A stretch of DNA of 29,510 nucleotides from JAGLTZ01 sp964637695 (lineage in GTDB: Bacteria; Blakebacterota; Blakebacteria; Blakebacterales; Blakebacteraceae), in assembly GCA_964637695.1 (NCBI GenBank), contig CAZWVF010000035.1:1-29510 (forward strand), given 5' to 3'. Below are positions 1-8,804 of this stretch, piece by piece (position 1 is the stretch's first letter; every line of letters begins with the position of its first letter). The translations under genes and the position numbers were made by a program. The notes beneath the pieces are model-generated. The model saw only the letters and a program-made list of their open reading frames with translations. It was not told where the DNA came from and did not search any database.

Positions 1-233
1 GATTGTTTTCCGTCGTCCATGCGATCAGTACAACTGCATGTTCTGGTACCTGTAACAATCTGATCTGCAATCGCTCATATCATCATCATTTGTACTTTCA
101 CTGCGGGATTGAAGGTAGTACAAACCATATAAAGGAGAAAAATGTCTGAAATTGTGATTTCCTTCACTAGTAGCTCTTAATTATAGTATGTGTGAGTCAG
201 CGAGGATCCCAGGAGACACGGAGTACCGGCACA
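1..233. other. Upstream region of the cytochrome cluster
   Basis: No substantial gene is visible here. The stretch is more AT-rich than the coding DNA after it and should hold the promoter of the first cytochrome gene, but I found no -35/-10 pair with acceptable spacing. The only coding-like signal is a 12-codon reading frame with a strong ribosome binding site, listed separately. Confidence 0.5.
142..180 (+). CDS. Possible 12-codon leader peptide
   Basis: A tiny frame (MSEIVISFTSSS, stop TAA) starts at an ATG four bases after AAAGGAG (131-137). That is the strongest Shine-Dalgarno in this part of the window and is much better than anything before the GTG at 192. It ends 53 bases before the preferred start of the NapC-type gene. 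It could be a translated leader that influences the downstream gene, or a decayed start of an older gene. There is no run of one regulatory amino acid, so classical attenuation is not supported. The RBS and frame are seen; any function is guesswork. Confidence 0.25.
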   Translation: MSEIVISFTSSS

Positions 234-1841
234 ATGACAGACGTTCCATACGAACCTGATCTGGATTCTGAAACACCTCTACCCGAGGGTGCCGGCACGC
301 CCGATCCAGCAGAGTCGACTGAACCGGATCAGGATCGCATCCGCAGCTACCCCAAGTATGTCTACAATCCGATCAGTCTCGTTGGATTAGCTCTGGCAGT
401 AGCCGCCCTCTTCGCGATTTTACTCGTCTTCGCAGTGGATGTTACCTCGGAAGAACCGAGTCCATACATCGGTATCTTCGGTTTCGCGGTTCTGCCGATT
501 CCCCTGATAATAGGCCTGATTCTGATCCCGGTCGGGATGTGGGTAGAGTGGCGAAAAGAACAGAGAGCTGACGCCGGGGAGTATGTCCTCCCCACTCTCG
601 ATATGAATGATGCGTCACACAGAAGGATGTTCCTGACCTTTGTGACAGGCACGATACTGCTGCTCTTCCTGACGGCTGGTGGTTCGTATAAAGTCTATGA
701 ATACACAGAATCTGTTCCCTTCTGCGGTGAGTTGTGTCACGAAGTCATGTACCCTGAGTACGTAACCTACATGAACGGACCACACGCGCGCGTAAAGTGT
801 GTCGAGTGTCATATCGGTGAGGGTGCAGAGTGGTACGTACGCTCCAAGATCTCCGGCGCCTACCAGTTCTACAGCGTTCTTTTCAACAAATACGCACAAC
901 CTATTCCGACTCCTATCGAAAACCTTCGGCCGGCGCGCGAGACATGTGAAAAATGCCACTGGCCTGCCAAGTTCCACGGCGATCAGATGTGGACCGTATT
1001 CAGGTATCTGAAGGATGAAGAGAACACGCGATGGGTGATACAACTTGTCATGAAGACCGGTGGTGCCGACAAGACAACAGGACTGATCCACGGTATCCAC
1101 TGGCATATAGCCCAGAAAGTGGAATACATCTCTTCAGACAGCACCCGGACCGAAATACGTGAAGTCAGGCATCAACTGGAGGATGGCTCGACCGAGACCT
1201 ACAAGTCGATGTTCAATCCTCTCGATGAAGAGGAATCGAGCAATCTGTCAGAGGAGGAGATCCGGGTACTCGACTGCATGGACTGTCACAACCGTCCCTC
1301 TCACCAGTATCTCTCTCCACGCCGTGCAATGGACTACGGCCTGGAGGTCAACCTGCTGCCGCGCGATCTACCCTACCTGAAAAGGGAGGGAACCAATCTT
1401 CTCGCTGCCGAATACGCCACAGAAGAAGAGGCTCTGGCTGCAATCGAGGCGGGATTGACCGGCTTCTACCAGGAAAACTACCCTGAACTGAATGGGCCAT
1501 CTCAGGATGATATCACCAGAGCGATTGCCGGTGTCCAGCAGCTTTACTCCCAGAATTTCTTCCCTGCCATGAAAGTAAAGTGGAGCGCTTATCCGACTCA
1601 TATCGGCCACCTGGAGTTTTCCGGATGCTTTCGCTGTCACAATGGTATGATGGCGACAGATGAGGGTAAGGTCATCCGGAACGACTGCAACCTCTGTCAT
1701 ACGATAATCGCGCAGGGCCCCGATGCGAATATTACAGACAGCGGCGTTGATCCCGGCGAGTTCAGGCACCCGGAGGATATCTACGAAGCGTGGCGCGACA
1801 TGGCCTGCAGTGAATGCCACACGGGCGGAAAGTATTTCTAG
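234..1841 (+). CDS. NapC/NirT-type 7-heme quinol dehydrogenase, ImcH-like
   Basis: Inner-membrane multiheme cytochrome of 535 residues, expected to take electrons from the quinol pool and pass them to periplasmic cytochromes. The acidic, proline-rich N-terminus is followed by three hydrophobic segments (about 46-70, 78-104 and 132-152). The periplasmic domain has seven haem sites: CGELCH (164-169, a CX3CH variant), CVECH (189-193), CEKCH, CMDCH, CFRCH, CNLCH and CSECH (525-529). The segment with the first two sites, reading PEY..YMNGPHARVKCVECH, is typical of the NapC/NirT family. Three membrane segments and seven haems match Geobacter ImcH better than the single-helix, four-haem NapC or CymA. 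The ATG at 234 is preferred because GGAG lies 10 bases before it; a GTG at 192 in the same frame has no ribosome binding site. The next cytochrome gene begins 10 bases after its stop, so the two are probably cotranscribed. The ImcH comparison is inference from architecture. Confidence 0.85.
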   Translation: MTDVPYEPDLDSETPLPEGAGTPDPAESTEPDQDRIRSYPKYVYNPISLVGLALAVAALFAILLVFAVDVTSEEPSPYIGIFGFAVLPIPLIIGLILIPVGMWVEWRKEQRADAGEYVLPTLDMNDASHRRMFLTFVTGTILLLFLTAGGSYKVYEYTESVPFCGELCHEVMYPEYVTYMNGPHARVKCVECHIGEGAEWYVRSKISGAYQFYSVLFNKYAQPIPTPIENLRPARETCEKCHWPAKFHGDQMWTVFRYLKDEENTRWVIQLVMKTGGADKTTGLIHGIHWHIAQKVEYISSDSTRTEIREVRHQLEDGSTETYKSMFNPLDEEESSNLSEEEIRVLDCMDCHNRPSHQYLSPRRAMDYGLEVNLLPRDLPYLKREGTNLLAAEYATEEEALAAIEAGLTGFYQENYPELNGPSQDDITRAIAGVQQLYSQNFFPAMKVKWSAYPTHIGHLEFSGCFRCHNGMMATDEGKVIRNDCNLCHTIIAQGPDANITDSGVDPGEFRHPEDIYEAWRDMACSECHTGGKYF

Positions 1842-1851
1842 AGGAAAGATA

Positions 1852-4647
1852 ATGCGCACAGCCAGAGTCATACAGATTGCCGGTGTACTCCTGTTCCTGG
1901 CCGTGACTGCTTCTGATGCCCTGGCCCAGGAGAACGATCTCTGCATGATGTGCCACGGGGATATCTCTGTTTTTGAAGGCTATGAAAACGCCGAGACACT
2001 GGCGGTTGACCAGGATGAGTTTGCAGGTTCGGCACACGGCACGGCGGCAATCAACTGTGTTGATTGTCACATGGATCTGGCCGGTTTTGAGGACTTCCCT
2101 CACGCAGAGACACTGGAACCGGTGATGTGTGCGATGTGCCACGACCAGCAGGCGCTGGATCACAATGCGTCTCTGCATGGCCAGGCACAGGCGAGAGGTG
2201 ACGAGTTGGCTCCGTCGTGTTCGGATTGCCACGGCAGTCACGACATTCTCTCACATCTGGATGAGAATTCTCCGACCTACATTATGAACATCCCTGTCCT
2301 GTGCGGGGAATGTCACCACGAGGGAACACCTGTATCCAGGATGCGGAACATACCGCAGGATCAGATACTGGAGAACTATTCACTTTCGATCCACGGCATT
2401 GGCCTGTATCAGCAGGGACTCACGGTAACTGCAGTCTGTACCTCGTGCCACACTTCTCACAGGATCCTTCCGCACACAAATCCTGAATCGAGCATACACA
2501 GGGATAACGTGGCCGAGACCTGCACGCAGTGCCATGCCCAGATCGAACGAGTTCACAGGAAGGTGATAGAAGGACACCTCTGGGAGACAGAACCGAACAT
2601 GATCCCGGCTTGTGTCGAATGTCATTCACCGCACAAAATCCGCCGTGTCTTCTACACTGCAGGTTCTGCCAACAGGGACTGTCTCAGCTGTCATGACGAT
2701 GAAAACCTGGCAATGCAGAAAGAGGGAGAGACCATTCCCCTCTTCGTGGACGAACAGGCCTACAACTCGTCCAGCCATTCCGGTACCGCCTGCGCGCAGT
2801 GCCACACCGAGGTCACCTCATCCAAGGTGCGTCCCTGCGAAACGATAAACACTGCCGTTGACTGCAGCATCTGCCACCAGGATGAAGTTGAGCAGTACAC
2901 GACAGGCATGCACGGCCGGCTGGCCGCCGAAGGCCACTCAGAAGCACCTGTATGCCTCGATTGTCATGACGATCATGCAACTATGAGCAAGCTTCTCCCG
3001 ACTTCTCCGACTTTCCCACGCAATGTTCCCGCCCTGTGCGCTCGATGCCATCGTGAAGGAGAGGTAGCCGCGGTCAGGAGGCATTCAGAGATACCGCATA
3101 TAGTCGCCAGTTACGAAATGAGCATCCACGGCACGGGACTGTTTGAAAGCGGCCTCGTGGTTACCGCGACCTGTTCCAGCTGTCACACCGCTCACAAACC
3201 CCTGCCTCCCGACGATCCGGAGTCGAGCATTCATCCAGATAATGTCGCCGACACCTGCGGCAGATGTCACCATGGCATTGAAGAGCAGTTCAAGATGAGC
3301 ATCCACTGGCCGGAGAATTCCGATGTGGAGGATCACTCTAAACTGCCTACATGCGATGATTGTCACACATCCCATAACATCAGCAGAACCGACAGGGCAG
3401 ACTTCAGGCTGACCATGATGGACCAGTGCGGGAGGTGTCACACGGAGGAGTCAGAGACCTTCTTCGACACCTACCACGGTAAAGTTTCCCGTCTGGGTGA
3501 TGCCGGGGCTGCCAAGTGTTACGACTGCCACGGCACTCATAACATTCTCCCGGTAGCGGCGCCGGCTTCCACTCTGAGCCGGCGGAATATCGTCAGGACG
3601 TGCTCCGAATGCCATCCGGCGGCTAACAGGAAGTTCACCGGATATCTGACACACGCAACACACCATGATCCGGACAAATACCCTTATCTATGGCTGGCAT
3701 TCTGGAGTATGACTCTGCTGCTGGTAGGCACTCTTACATTTGCCATGTTCCATACACTGGCATGGCTTTACCGTCTCTGGCGCTCACCCGAGTACAGGAT
3801 ACAGCACAGACCGCAACCTGGTGAGAAACTGTATAGACGTTTTACAACCTTCCAGCGCACCCTTCACGCGGTGATGATGATAGTTTTTATAACTCTGGCC
3901 CTTACGGGCATGGCGCTGAAGTTCTCCTATATGAAATGGGCACAGATCACCTCGAACCTGCTCGGTGGCTTTGATTCGATGGGTCTGCTGCACCGGATGG
4001 GAGCAACGGTTCTGATAGTGATCTTCCTGATCCATCTGTGGGATGTGAGAAAACAGAAGAAGAGTCAGGGAATAAGCTGGAAACAGTTCATTCTCTCGAA
4101 GAACTCGATGCTTTTCAGCAGGACAGACGGCAGACAGCTTATACAGTCCCTCAAGTGGTTCTTCGGCAAGGGCCCCAGACCGAAATACGACAGGTTCACC
4201 TACTGGGAGAGGTTCGACTATTTTGCCGTTTTCTGGGGGATGGTCATAATCGGATCGACAGGACTCATCCTCTGGTTCCCCGAGTTCTTCACGATCATCA
4301 TTCCGGGCCAGGCTGTGAACGTGGCCACCATCATCCACAGCGATGAGGCCCTGCTGGCAGTGGGCTTCATCTTCACCGTCCACTTCTTCAACACCCATTT
4401 CCGGCTCGACAAGTTCCCGATGGACCCTGTCATGTTCACCGGCCGGATCTCAGTTGAGGAACTGAAGCACGACAAACCGGGTGAGTATGAGGATCTGGTA
4501 GCCAGCGGCAGACTGGATGATCACCTGGTTGAACCGTACCCGCCCAACGTGGAAAAAGGGATGAAGATCTTCGGATTCACTGCCCTCGGACTCGGTCTGA
4601 TAATTATCTTCCTGATCATTTTCACGATGCTTTTCTGGTACCGGTAA
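1852..4647 (+). CDS. 19-heme cytochrome c fused to b-type cytochrome, CbcL-like
   Basis: A 931-residue protein, probably an inner-membrane quinol:cytochrome oxidoreductase. A signal peptide (cleavage about ALA-QE, residue 25) precedes a periplasmic domain with 19 CXXCH motifs (residues 31 to about 600). Then comes a membrane part (about 610-931) with several helices and intramembrane histidines, resembling the cytochrome b561/HydC/FdnI type. This c-b fusion is the architecture of Geobacter CbcL, which has nine c haems; 19 is far more. Haems 1-8 and 9-16 form two successive copies of one unit: the first-to-eighth haem distances are 223 and 224 residues. Haems 17-19 start a partial third. The ATG at 1852 is chosen because GAGGAAAG (1841-1848) precedes it and a signal peptide follows at once. 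No catalytic domain is seen, so electron transfer is the likely role. It is paralogous to the next gene. Confidence 0.85.
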   Translation: MRTARVIQIAGVLLFLAVTASDALAQENDLCMMCHGDISVFEGYENAETLAVDQDEFAGSAHGTAAINCVDCHMDLAGFEDFPHAETLEPVMCAMCHDQQALDHNASLHGQAQARGDELAPSCSDCHGSHDILSHLDENSPTYIMNIPVLCGECHHEGTPVSRMRNIPQDQILENYSLSIHGIGLYQQGLTVTAVCTSCHTSHRILPHTNPESSIHRDNVAETCTQCHAQIERVHRKVIEGHLWETEPNMIPACVECHSPHKIRRVFYTAGSANRDCLSCHDDENLAMQKEGETIPLFVDEQAYNSSSHSGTACAQCHTEVTSSKVRPCETINTAVDCSICHQDEVEQYTTGMHGRLAAEGHSEAPVCLDCHDDHATMSKLLPTSPTFPRNVPALCARCHREGEVAAVRRHSEIPHIVASYEMSIHGTGLFESGLVVTATCSSCHTAHKPLPPDDPESSIHPDNVADTCGRCHHGIEEQFKMSIHWPENSDVEDHSKLPTCDDCHTSHNISRTDRADFRLTMMDQCGRCHTEESETFFDTYHGKVSRLGDAGAAKCYDCHGTHNILPVAAPASTLSRRNIVRTCSECHPAANRKFTGYLTHATHHDPDKYPYLWLAFWSMTLLLVGTLTFAMFHTLAWLYRLWRSPEYRIQHRPQPGEKLYRRFTTFQRTLHAVMMIVFITLALTGMALKFSYMKWAQITSNLLGGFDSMGLLHRMGATVLIVIFLIHLWDVRKQKKSQGISWKQFILSKNSMLFSRTDGRQLIQSLKWFFGKGPRPKYDRFTYWERFDYFAVFWGMVIIGSTGLILWFPEFFTIIIPGQAVNVATIIHSDEALLAVGFIFTVHFFNTHFRLDKFPMDPVMFTGRISVEELKHDKPGEYEDLVASGRLDDHLVEPYPPNVEKGMKIFGFTALGLGLIIIFLIIFTMLFWYR

Positions 4648-4741
4648 AGAAATCTTTACAAGTGTGAAAAGTTTCACTATATAGTCAGGACAGCGCCCAA
4701 CTGCTTGACTGAATCTTCCAGTTCATTTGGAGAGACACATC

Positions 4742-6715
4742 ATGCACATCCCTGTTCAAGCGCACAGGATCATCCTCCCGGTAATCTTATCTTTCATTCT
4801 GCAGGGCATCGGCTCTCCTGCCCGGGCACAGGACAACGAGATGTGTCTCATGTGCCATTCCGAGGGTTCCATTTTTGAAGGCATGGAGAATGCGGACCGG
4901 CTGGTTGTTACTCAGGAGCAGATGGATGGGTCCATACACGGCATGCTGGGGATAACCTGTGTTGACTGCCACCAGGATCTGATGGGTTTTGAGGACTATC
5001 CGCATGCCGAAGAACTGGCAGCGGTCAACTGTTCGATGTGCCATGATGACGTCGCTGAAACATACAACTCCAGTCTTCACGGCTATGCTTTGGCTCGTGG
5101 CTTTGACCGAGCCCCGACCTGTGCAAGCTGCCATGGTTCTCACGATATTTTGCCCGTTTCAGATCCGGAATCGAGAGTCAACCATGCGAACGTCCAGATA
5201 ACGTGCGCCAGATGTCACGGAACATCCGGGTTGCTCACAAACGAGCTCGTTAAACTGCCGCAACCATTCGCGGCCTATGCACAGTCGATTCACGGCGTCA
5301 ATGTCCTGGGTGGACTTGGCGGGGCCGCAACCTGCACCGACTGTCACAGCACCCACAATCTTAAAGGTCCGGCAGATCCCGAATCGATGATCAATCCACT
5401 GAACGTTTCGGCAACTTGCGGCCGGTGTCACTCCGATGTCCAGGAAGAATACGACAGGTCGATCCACGGGCTGGCGCTTATGGCCGGTGTGGCCGACAGT
5501 CCGACCTGCAATGACTGCCACGGAGAGCACCTTATACTATCACCCAGGGATGACGAAGCGACAACACATGCCGGCAAAATTGCAACCGAAACCTGCGGCA
5601 ACTGCCACGACGATCCTGCGATTATCTCCAAGTACAGCCTGCAGGCAGGTGTCATCGGATCGTACACCGACAGCTACCACGGGTGGACCGCACAGAGGGG
5701 TTATGAAAATGCGGCCACCTGTGTAAGCTGCCATACGGCACATCTTGTTCTTCCTGCAGCAGCGCCTGAATCTTCAATCCATGCCGACAATCTGGTGGCA
5801 ACGTGCCAGACCTGCCATCCCGACGCAACCGAGCCCTTCGTGCACAGCTACACTCACGCTGAAACTTCGATAACCACCAATCCGATCGACCGTGTCATAA
5901 GAATCTTCTATATCCTGCTGATCGCATTCACTATCGGTGGTATGGGATTGCACAACCTGATTATCCTCATCCACTACTTGAGGAAGAAGAAGAAAGAAAT
6001 CAAGACAGAGGAATCGATCACCCGGCTCGACCGCCTGCAGATCGTCCAGCACATGGCGCTGCTGATCTCTTTTATCGGACTGGTAATAACGGGCTTTGCG
6101 CTGCGGTCCCCTGACGCTGGATGGGTTCAGCTGCTGGTCAAACTCGGCATGACAGAACCCGGCAGGGCATTCCTGCACAGAGTGTTTGCAGTGGTGATGC
6201 TGGGAACATCCTTCCACCACCTTTACTACATCTTCTTCAACAGGAGAGGGAAAGAAGAATTCAATGCCATGCTGCCTGCCTTCCGCGATATTACTGACGT
6301 TAAAACCACCATGTGGTACTATCTCGGATTCAGCAAGGAAAAGCCGAGACACGGCCGCTACGATTACACACAGAAAGCCGAATACTGGGCCCTGATATGG
6401 GGAACGGTTGTAATGGCCCTCACCGGTTTCGTGCTCTGGTTCCCGGAGACGGCAGTCAAGGTGTTCCCGTCGTGGATCGTGACGGCATCTCAGACCATTC
6501 ACTATTACGAAGCATGGCTGGCCACGCTTGCGATCATCGTATGGCACTTCTTCTTCGTAATCTTCTACCCCGGCGAGTACCCGATGAACTGGGCCTGGAT
6601 CACAGGCAAGATGACCAGGAGAGCTGTTCGGGAACACCATGCCCGCTGGTACGAAGAAGAACTTGCGGATGACTTCAACGATCTTGAAGCGATTACAGAG
6701 CAGAGCGAAGAATAA
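4742..6715 (+). CDS. 11-heme cytochrome c fused to b-type cytochrome, CbcL-like paralogue
   Basis: A 657-residue protein with the layout of its upstream neighbour: signal peptide ending near ARA-QDN, 11 CXXCH motifs in the periplasmic part, then a membrane cytochrome b domain from about residue 385. The start of the mature domain (CLMCH..SIFEG..ENAD.L then CVDCH..L.GFEDYPHAEEL) closely matches the corresponding part of the 19-heme protein, so one arose from the other by duplication. Histidines in the membrane part (LLHRVFAV-type helix, FHHLYY, TIHYYEAW, VWHFFF) are likely b-haem ligands. It should oxidise quinol and reduce periplasmic cytochromes. ATG 4742 is preferred over the in-frame TTG at 4727 because the TTGGAGAG that contains this TTG looks like the ribosome binding site. 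The 94-base spacer to the previous gene may hold its own promoter or processing site. Confidence 0.85.
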   Translation: MHIPVQAHRIILPVILSFILQGIGSPARAQDNEMCLMCHSEGSIFEGMENADRLVVTQEQMDGSIHGMLGITCVDCHQDLMGFEDYPHAEELAAVNCSMCHDDVAETYNSSLHGYALARGFDRAPTCASCHGSHDILPVSDPESRVNHANVQITCARCHGTSGLLTNELVKLPQPFAAYAQSIHGVNVLGGLGGAATCTDCHSTHNLKGPADPESMINPLNVSATCGRCHSDVQEEYDRSIHGLALMAGVADSPTCNDCHGEHLILSPRDDEATTHAGKIATETCGNCHDDPAIISKYSLQAGVIGSYTDSYHGWTAQRGYENAATCVSCHTAHLVLPAAAPESSIHADNLVATCQTCHPDATEPFVHSYTHAETSITTNPIDRVIRIFYILLIAFTIGGMGLHNLIILIHYLRKKKKEIKTEESITRLDRLQIVQHMALLISFIGLVITGFALRSPDAGWVQLLVKLGMTEPGRAFLHRVFAVVMLGTSFHHLYYIFFNRRGKEEFNAMLPAFRDITDVKTTMWYYLGFSKEKPRHGRYDYTQKAEYWALIWGTVVMALTGFVLWFPETAVKVFPSWIVTASQTIHYYEAWLATLAIIVWHFFFVIFYPGEYPMNWAWITGKMTRRAVREHHARWYEEELADDFNDLEAITEQSEE

Positions 6716-6778
6716 TATTCGAGCCGGCATTGATTCTCTGGTTGTCTGCCGGGTTTAACCGGATATGATTTGTGTTCC

Positions 6779-7396
6779 ATGCTTCAGCTGAACGTAGAAT
6801 CACTCCACAAGCGTTACGGCGTCCGCCGTGTGCTTTCTGACTTCAACCTTGAGGTCCATGCCGGCAGTGTGCTTGTAATTACAGGTCCAAACGGAGTGGG
6901 CAAGAGCACCCTTCTGCGATGCATAGCAGGTCTTGAAAGGCCGAGCAGCGGCCGCGTTCGCTGGATTGAGGATGGGATCGAATGGGATGCCGCCAGACGT
7001 CGCAGAGGGTTGGGTTTTCTGAGCCCGGAGATGGCGCTCTACGAGGAATTGACGGGAAAAGAGAACCTGCTGTTCTTCGGCAGCCTTCTTGGGCTCCGGC
7101 ACAGCGATCAGGCCGTGGAAGATATCCTGGAGAGGGTCGGCCTGCAGGGTCGTGGTGACGACCAGGTCAGCGGTTATTCTTCCGGAATGAAACAGCGCCT
7201 GAAATGGGCCTTCGCGCTGCAGGGTGAACCCGACGCTCTCGTACTTGACGAACCTGGTATTACGCTCGACCGCGACGGATTCATTCTCTCCGGTGACCTG
7301 GTTCGAAGTTCCAGCGAGCGTGGCGTCCTCGTAATCATCGCTACCAACGATACTCGTGAGATAGAACTGGGAAACGAACGTGTCGACCTCGGCTGA
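6779..7396 (+). CDS. ccmA: Haem exporter ATP-binding protein CcmA
   Basis: ATPase of the CcmAB(CD) ABC complex, which releases holo-CcmE for cytochrome c maturation on the periplasmic side of the inner membrane. At 205 residues it has the usual CcmA length. It shows a Walker A motif (GPNGVGKST, about 36-44), a signature reading YSSGMKQR in place of LSGGQ, and Walker B with LVLDEP. The signature variant is common in CcmA. The ATG at 6779 gives the usual N-terminus (MLQL..L.KRYG..R.L); a TTG at 6770 is possible, and neither has a clear ribosome binding site. The reading frame overlaps the start of ccmB by 17 bases, which suggests translational coupling. Confidence 0.93.
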   Translation: MLQLNVESLHKRYGVRRVLSDFNLEVHAGSVLVITGPNGVGKSTLLRCIAGLERPSSGRVRWIEDGIEWDAARRRRGLGFLSPEMALYEELTGKENLLFFGSLLGLRHSDQAVEDILERVGLQGRGDDQVSGYSSGMKQRLKWAFALQGEPDALVLDEPGITLDRDGFILSGDLVRSSSERGVLVIIATNDTREIELGNERVDLG

Positions 7397-8072
7397 GCGC
7401 AACGACGGGTGGATCAGGCAGGCGTGGGCCGTACTGACAAAGGACCTGCTCACAGAGGTCAGAGTGGCAGCAGCTTCCACTGCGGTTGGCATGTTCGCCC
7501 TGGTGACTCTCGCCGTTGTATCCTATGCAGTCGGCAGTACCGCTCTGGATCCCGTCCTCGAAGCCGGCCTGCTGTGGATTGTTCTCTTCTTCTCCTCCAG
7601 TGTCGGACTCTCGCGCACCTTCGTCAAAGAGGAAGAGACGAAGACCGCGCTCGCTCTGAGACTTACTGCAAATCCTTCCGTCGTATTCGGCGGGAAGCTG
7701 GCCTTCAACTGCCTGCTGATGCTCCTGCTCGCAATCCTGCTGGTGCCCCTCTATATCATGCTGATGTCGGTATCGGTCCCCTCCCCTTTCCTCTTTATCG
7801 CCGTTCTCGGTGTCGGGTTGCTGGGGCTGGCGGGAGGCTCCACAATCATATCAGCGATAATCTCCAAGGTACGTGTCAAGGGACCTCTCTTCGGCGCGCT
7901 GACATTCCCGGTACTGCTCCCCCTGCTGATGCTTCTCGTCAGAACAACCACCTTCGCTTTCGAGGGGGGTACATGGGAACAGGTTTCAAGGGACCTGCTG
8001 GGCCTTCTGGGATTTGCAGGAGCAATGATAACTGCTTCGTTTCTGCTTTTTGACAGCGTCTGGGAAAGTTAG
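7380..8072 (+). CDS. ccmB: Haem exporter membrane subunit CcmB
   Basis: Membrane partner of CcmA, 230 residues with about six hydrophobic segments. The segment after the second helix, reading SSSVGLSRTFVKEEE, carries the conserved acidic motif that marks the CcmB family. It starts with GTG inside the last codons of ccmA (17-base overlap) and has only a weak ribosome binding site, which fits coupled translation. A small perfect hairpin (GGGAAA at 8063-8068, TTTCCC at 8074-8079) spans its stop codon. The order ccmA-ccmB-ccmC-ccmD-ccmE is conserved with other System I loci, so the call does not rest on homology alone. Confidence 0.9.
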   Translation: MSTSAERNDGWIRQAWAVLTKDLLTEVRVAAASTAVGMFALVTLAVVSYAVGSTALDPVLEAGLLWIVLFFSSSVGLSRTFVKEEETKTALALRLTANPSVVFGGKLAFNCLLMLLLAILLVPLYIMLMSVSVPSPFLFIAVLGVGLLGLAGGSTIISAIISKVRVKGPLFGALTFPVLLPLLMLLVRTTTFAFEGGTWEQVSRDLLGLLGFAGAMITASFLLFDSVWES

Positions 8073-8123
8073 TTTCCCTAAGCAGTACCCATCCGGAAAA
8101 CCCTGCAGCAAAGGAGTGCAGGT

Positions 8124-8804
8124 TTGACACCTGCCGGGAATCAAAAAAAGAATATCCGCTGGTGGCAGATTCTCATCGGAGTCTGGATAGCGGTCCATGC
8201 CTGGGCGGCGTTCAACTGGATCCCTCCTTCCATGAACCTGGGAGAGACCAGCCGTATCGCCTGGTTCCACATTCCGGTTGCATGGATCTGCGTACTCGCA
8301 TTTACGACAGCGATGGTATGCTCGATCGGGTATCTGAAGAGCCGGAATCTGAAATGGGATGACCGGGCCGTCTCTGCAGCGGAAATCGGCCTTCTCTTTG
8401 CACTGCTGGCCACCATAAGCGGGGCCATGTGGGCGAAAAAAGCGTGGGGAGTTTTCTGGAATTGGGATCCGCGGGAAACGAGCATCATAGTACTGCTGCT
8501 TATCTACGGGGCCTACTTCGCCCTGAGATCGGCCGTGGAGGATCCCGAACGACGGGCGGTTCTCGGAAGTGTCTACAACATCGTCGCCTTCATCACCGTC
8601 CCTTACCTGGTATTCGTAGTTCCCAGGATAATGGCCAGTCTCCATCCAGATCCCATCATCAACACCGGTGGAGGAGGAGGGATGGACGGTGACATGCGGA
8701 TGGTCCTTTTTTCAGGGCTGATCGGTCAGACAATGTTCTTCTTCTGGATATTCAATATCGGCACCCGCCTGCGAAGAATTGCACGGGAGGTAATTGATGA
8801 GTGA
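8124..8804 (+). CDS. ccmC: Haem-handling protein CcmC
   Basis: Member of the haem-handling protein family that loads haem onto CcmE at the periplasmic face of the inner membrane. It has 226 residues and about six transmembrane helices. The tryptophan-rich haem-binding motif reads WGVFWNWDPRETS (about 108-120), with His residues in the flanking loops (for example WFHIPVAW near residue 50). It starts with TTG at 8124, supported by AAAGGAG (8110-8116) eight bases upstream; no ATG lies nearby in frame. Its last eight bases overlap the ccmD-like gene. WNWDPRE, rather than the WGWDPVE seen in CcmF, and the short length separate it from CcmF. Confidence 0.93.
   Translation: MTPAGNQKKNIRWWQILIGVWIAVHAWAAFNWIPPSMNLGETSRIAWFHIPVAWICVLAFTTAMVCSIGYLKSRNLKWDDRAVSAAEIGLLFALLATISGAMWAKKAWGVFWNWDPRETSIIVLLLIYGAYFALRSAVEDPERRAVLGSVYNIVAFITVPYLVFVVPRIMASLHPDPIINTGGGGGMDGDMRMVLFSGLIGQTMFFFWIFNIGTRLRRIAREVIDE

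Noticed and set aside
1723..1851. The longer N-terminus of the 19-heme gene frame
   Set aside because: It would overlap the end of the NapC-type gene by 119 bases and hide the signal peptide; the ATG at 1852 has a good ribosome binding site.
1852..3660. Regularly spaced TGC..TGCCAC-like words, which could be taken for a CRISPR or tandem DNA repeat
   Set aside because: They are the codons of CXXCH haem motifs; spacing follows the protein and the intervening DNA is not repeat-spacer-like.
4659..4677. GTGAAAAGTTTCAC palindrome after the 19-heme gene as a regulator site
   Set aside because: Short and AT-rich; with a single occurrence it cannot be told from chance.
5774..6730. A 318-codon minus-strand frame opposite the 11-heme/b-type gene
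   Set aside because: It lies wholly antisense to a gene with clear haem motifs and membrane helices; its translation has no recognisable domain or ribosome binding site and is a codon-bias shadow.
6724..6752. CCGGCA...TGCCGG inverted repeat between the 11-heme gene and ccmA as a terminator
   Set aside because: The stem is only six base pairs around a 17-base loop with no T-run, too weak to call.
8063..8079. GGGAAA-GTTAG-TTTCCC hairpin over the ccmB stop codon as a terminator
   Set aside because: Six base pairs, no T-run, and the ccmC gene with a good RBS follows in the same operon.
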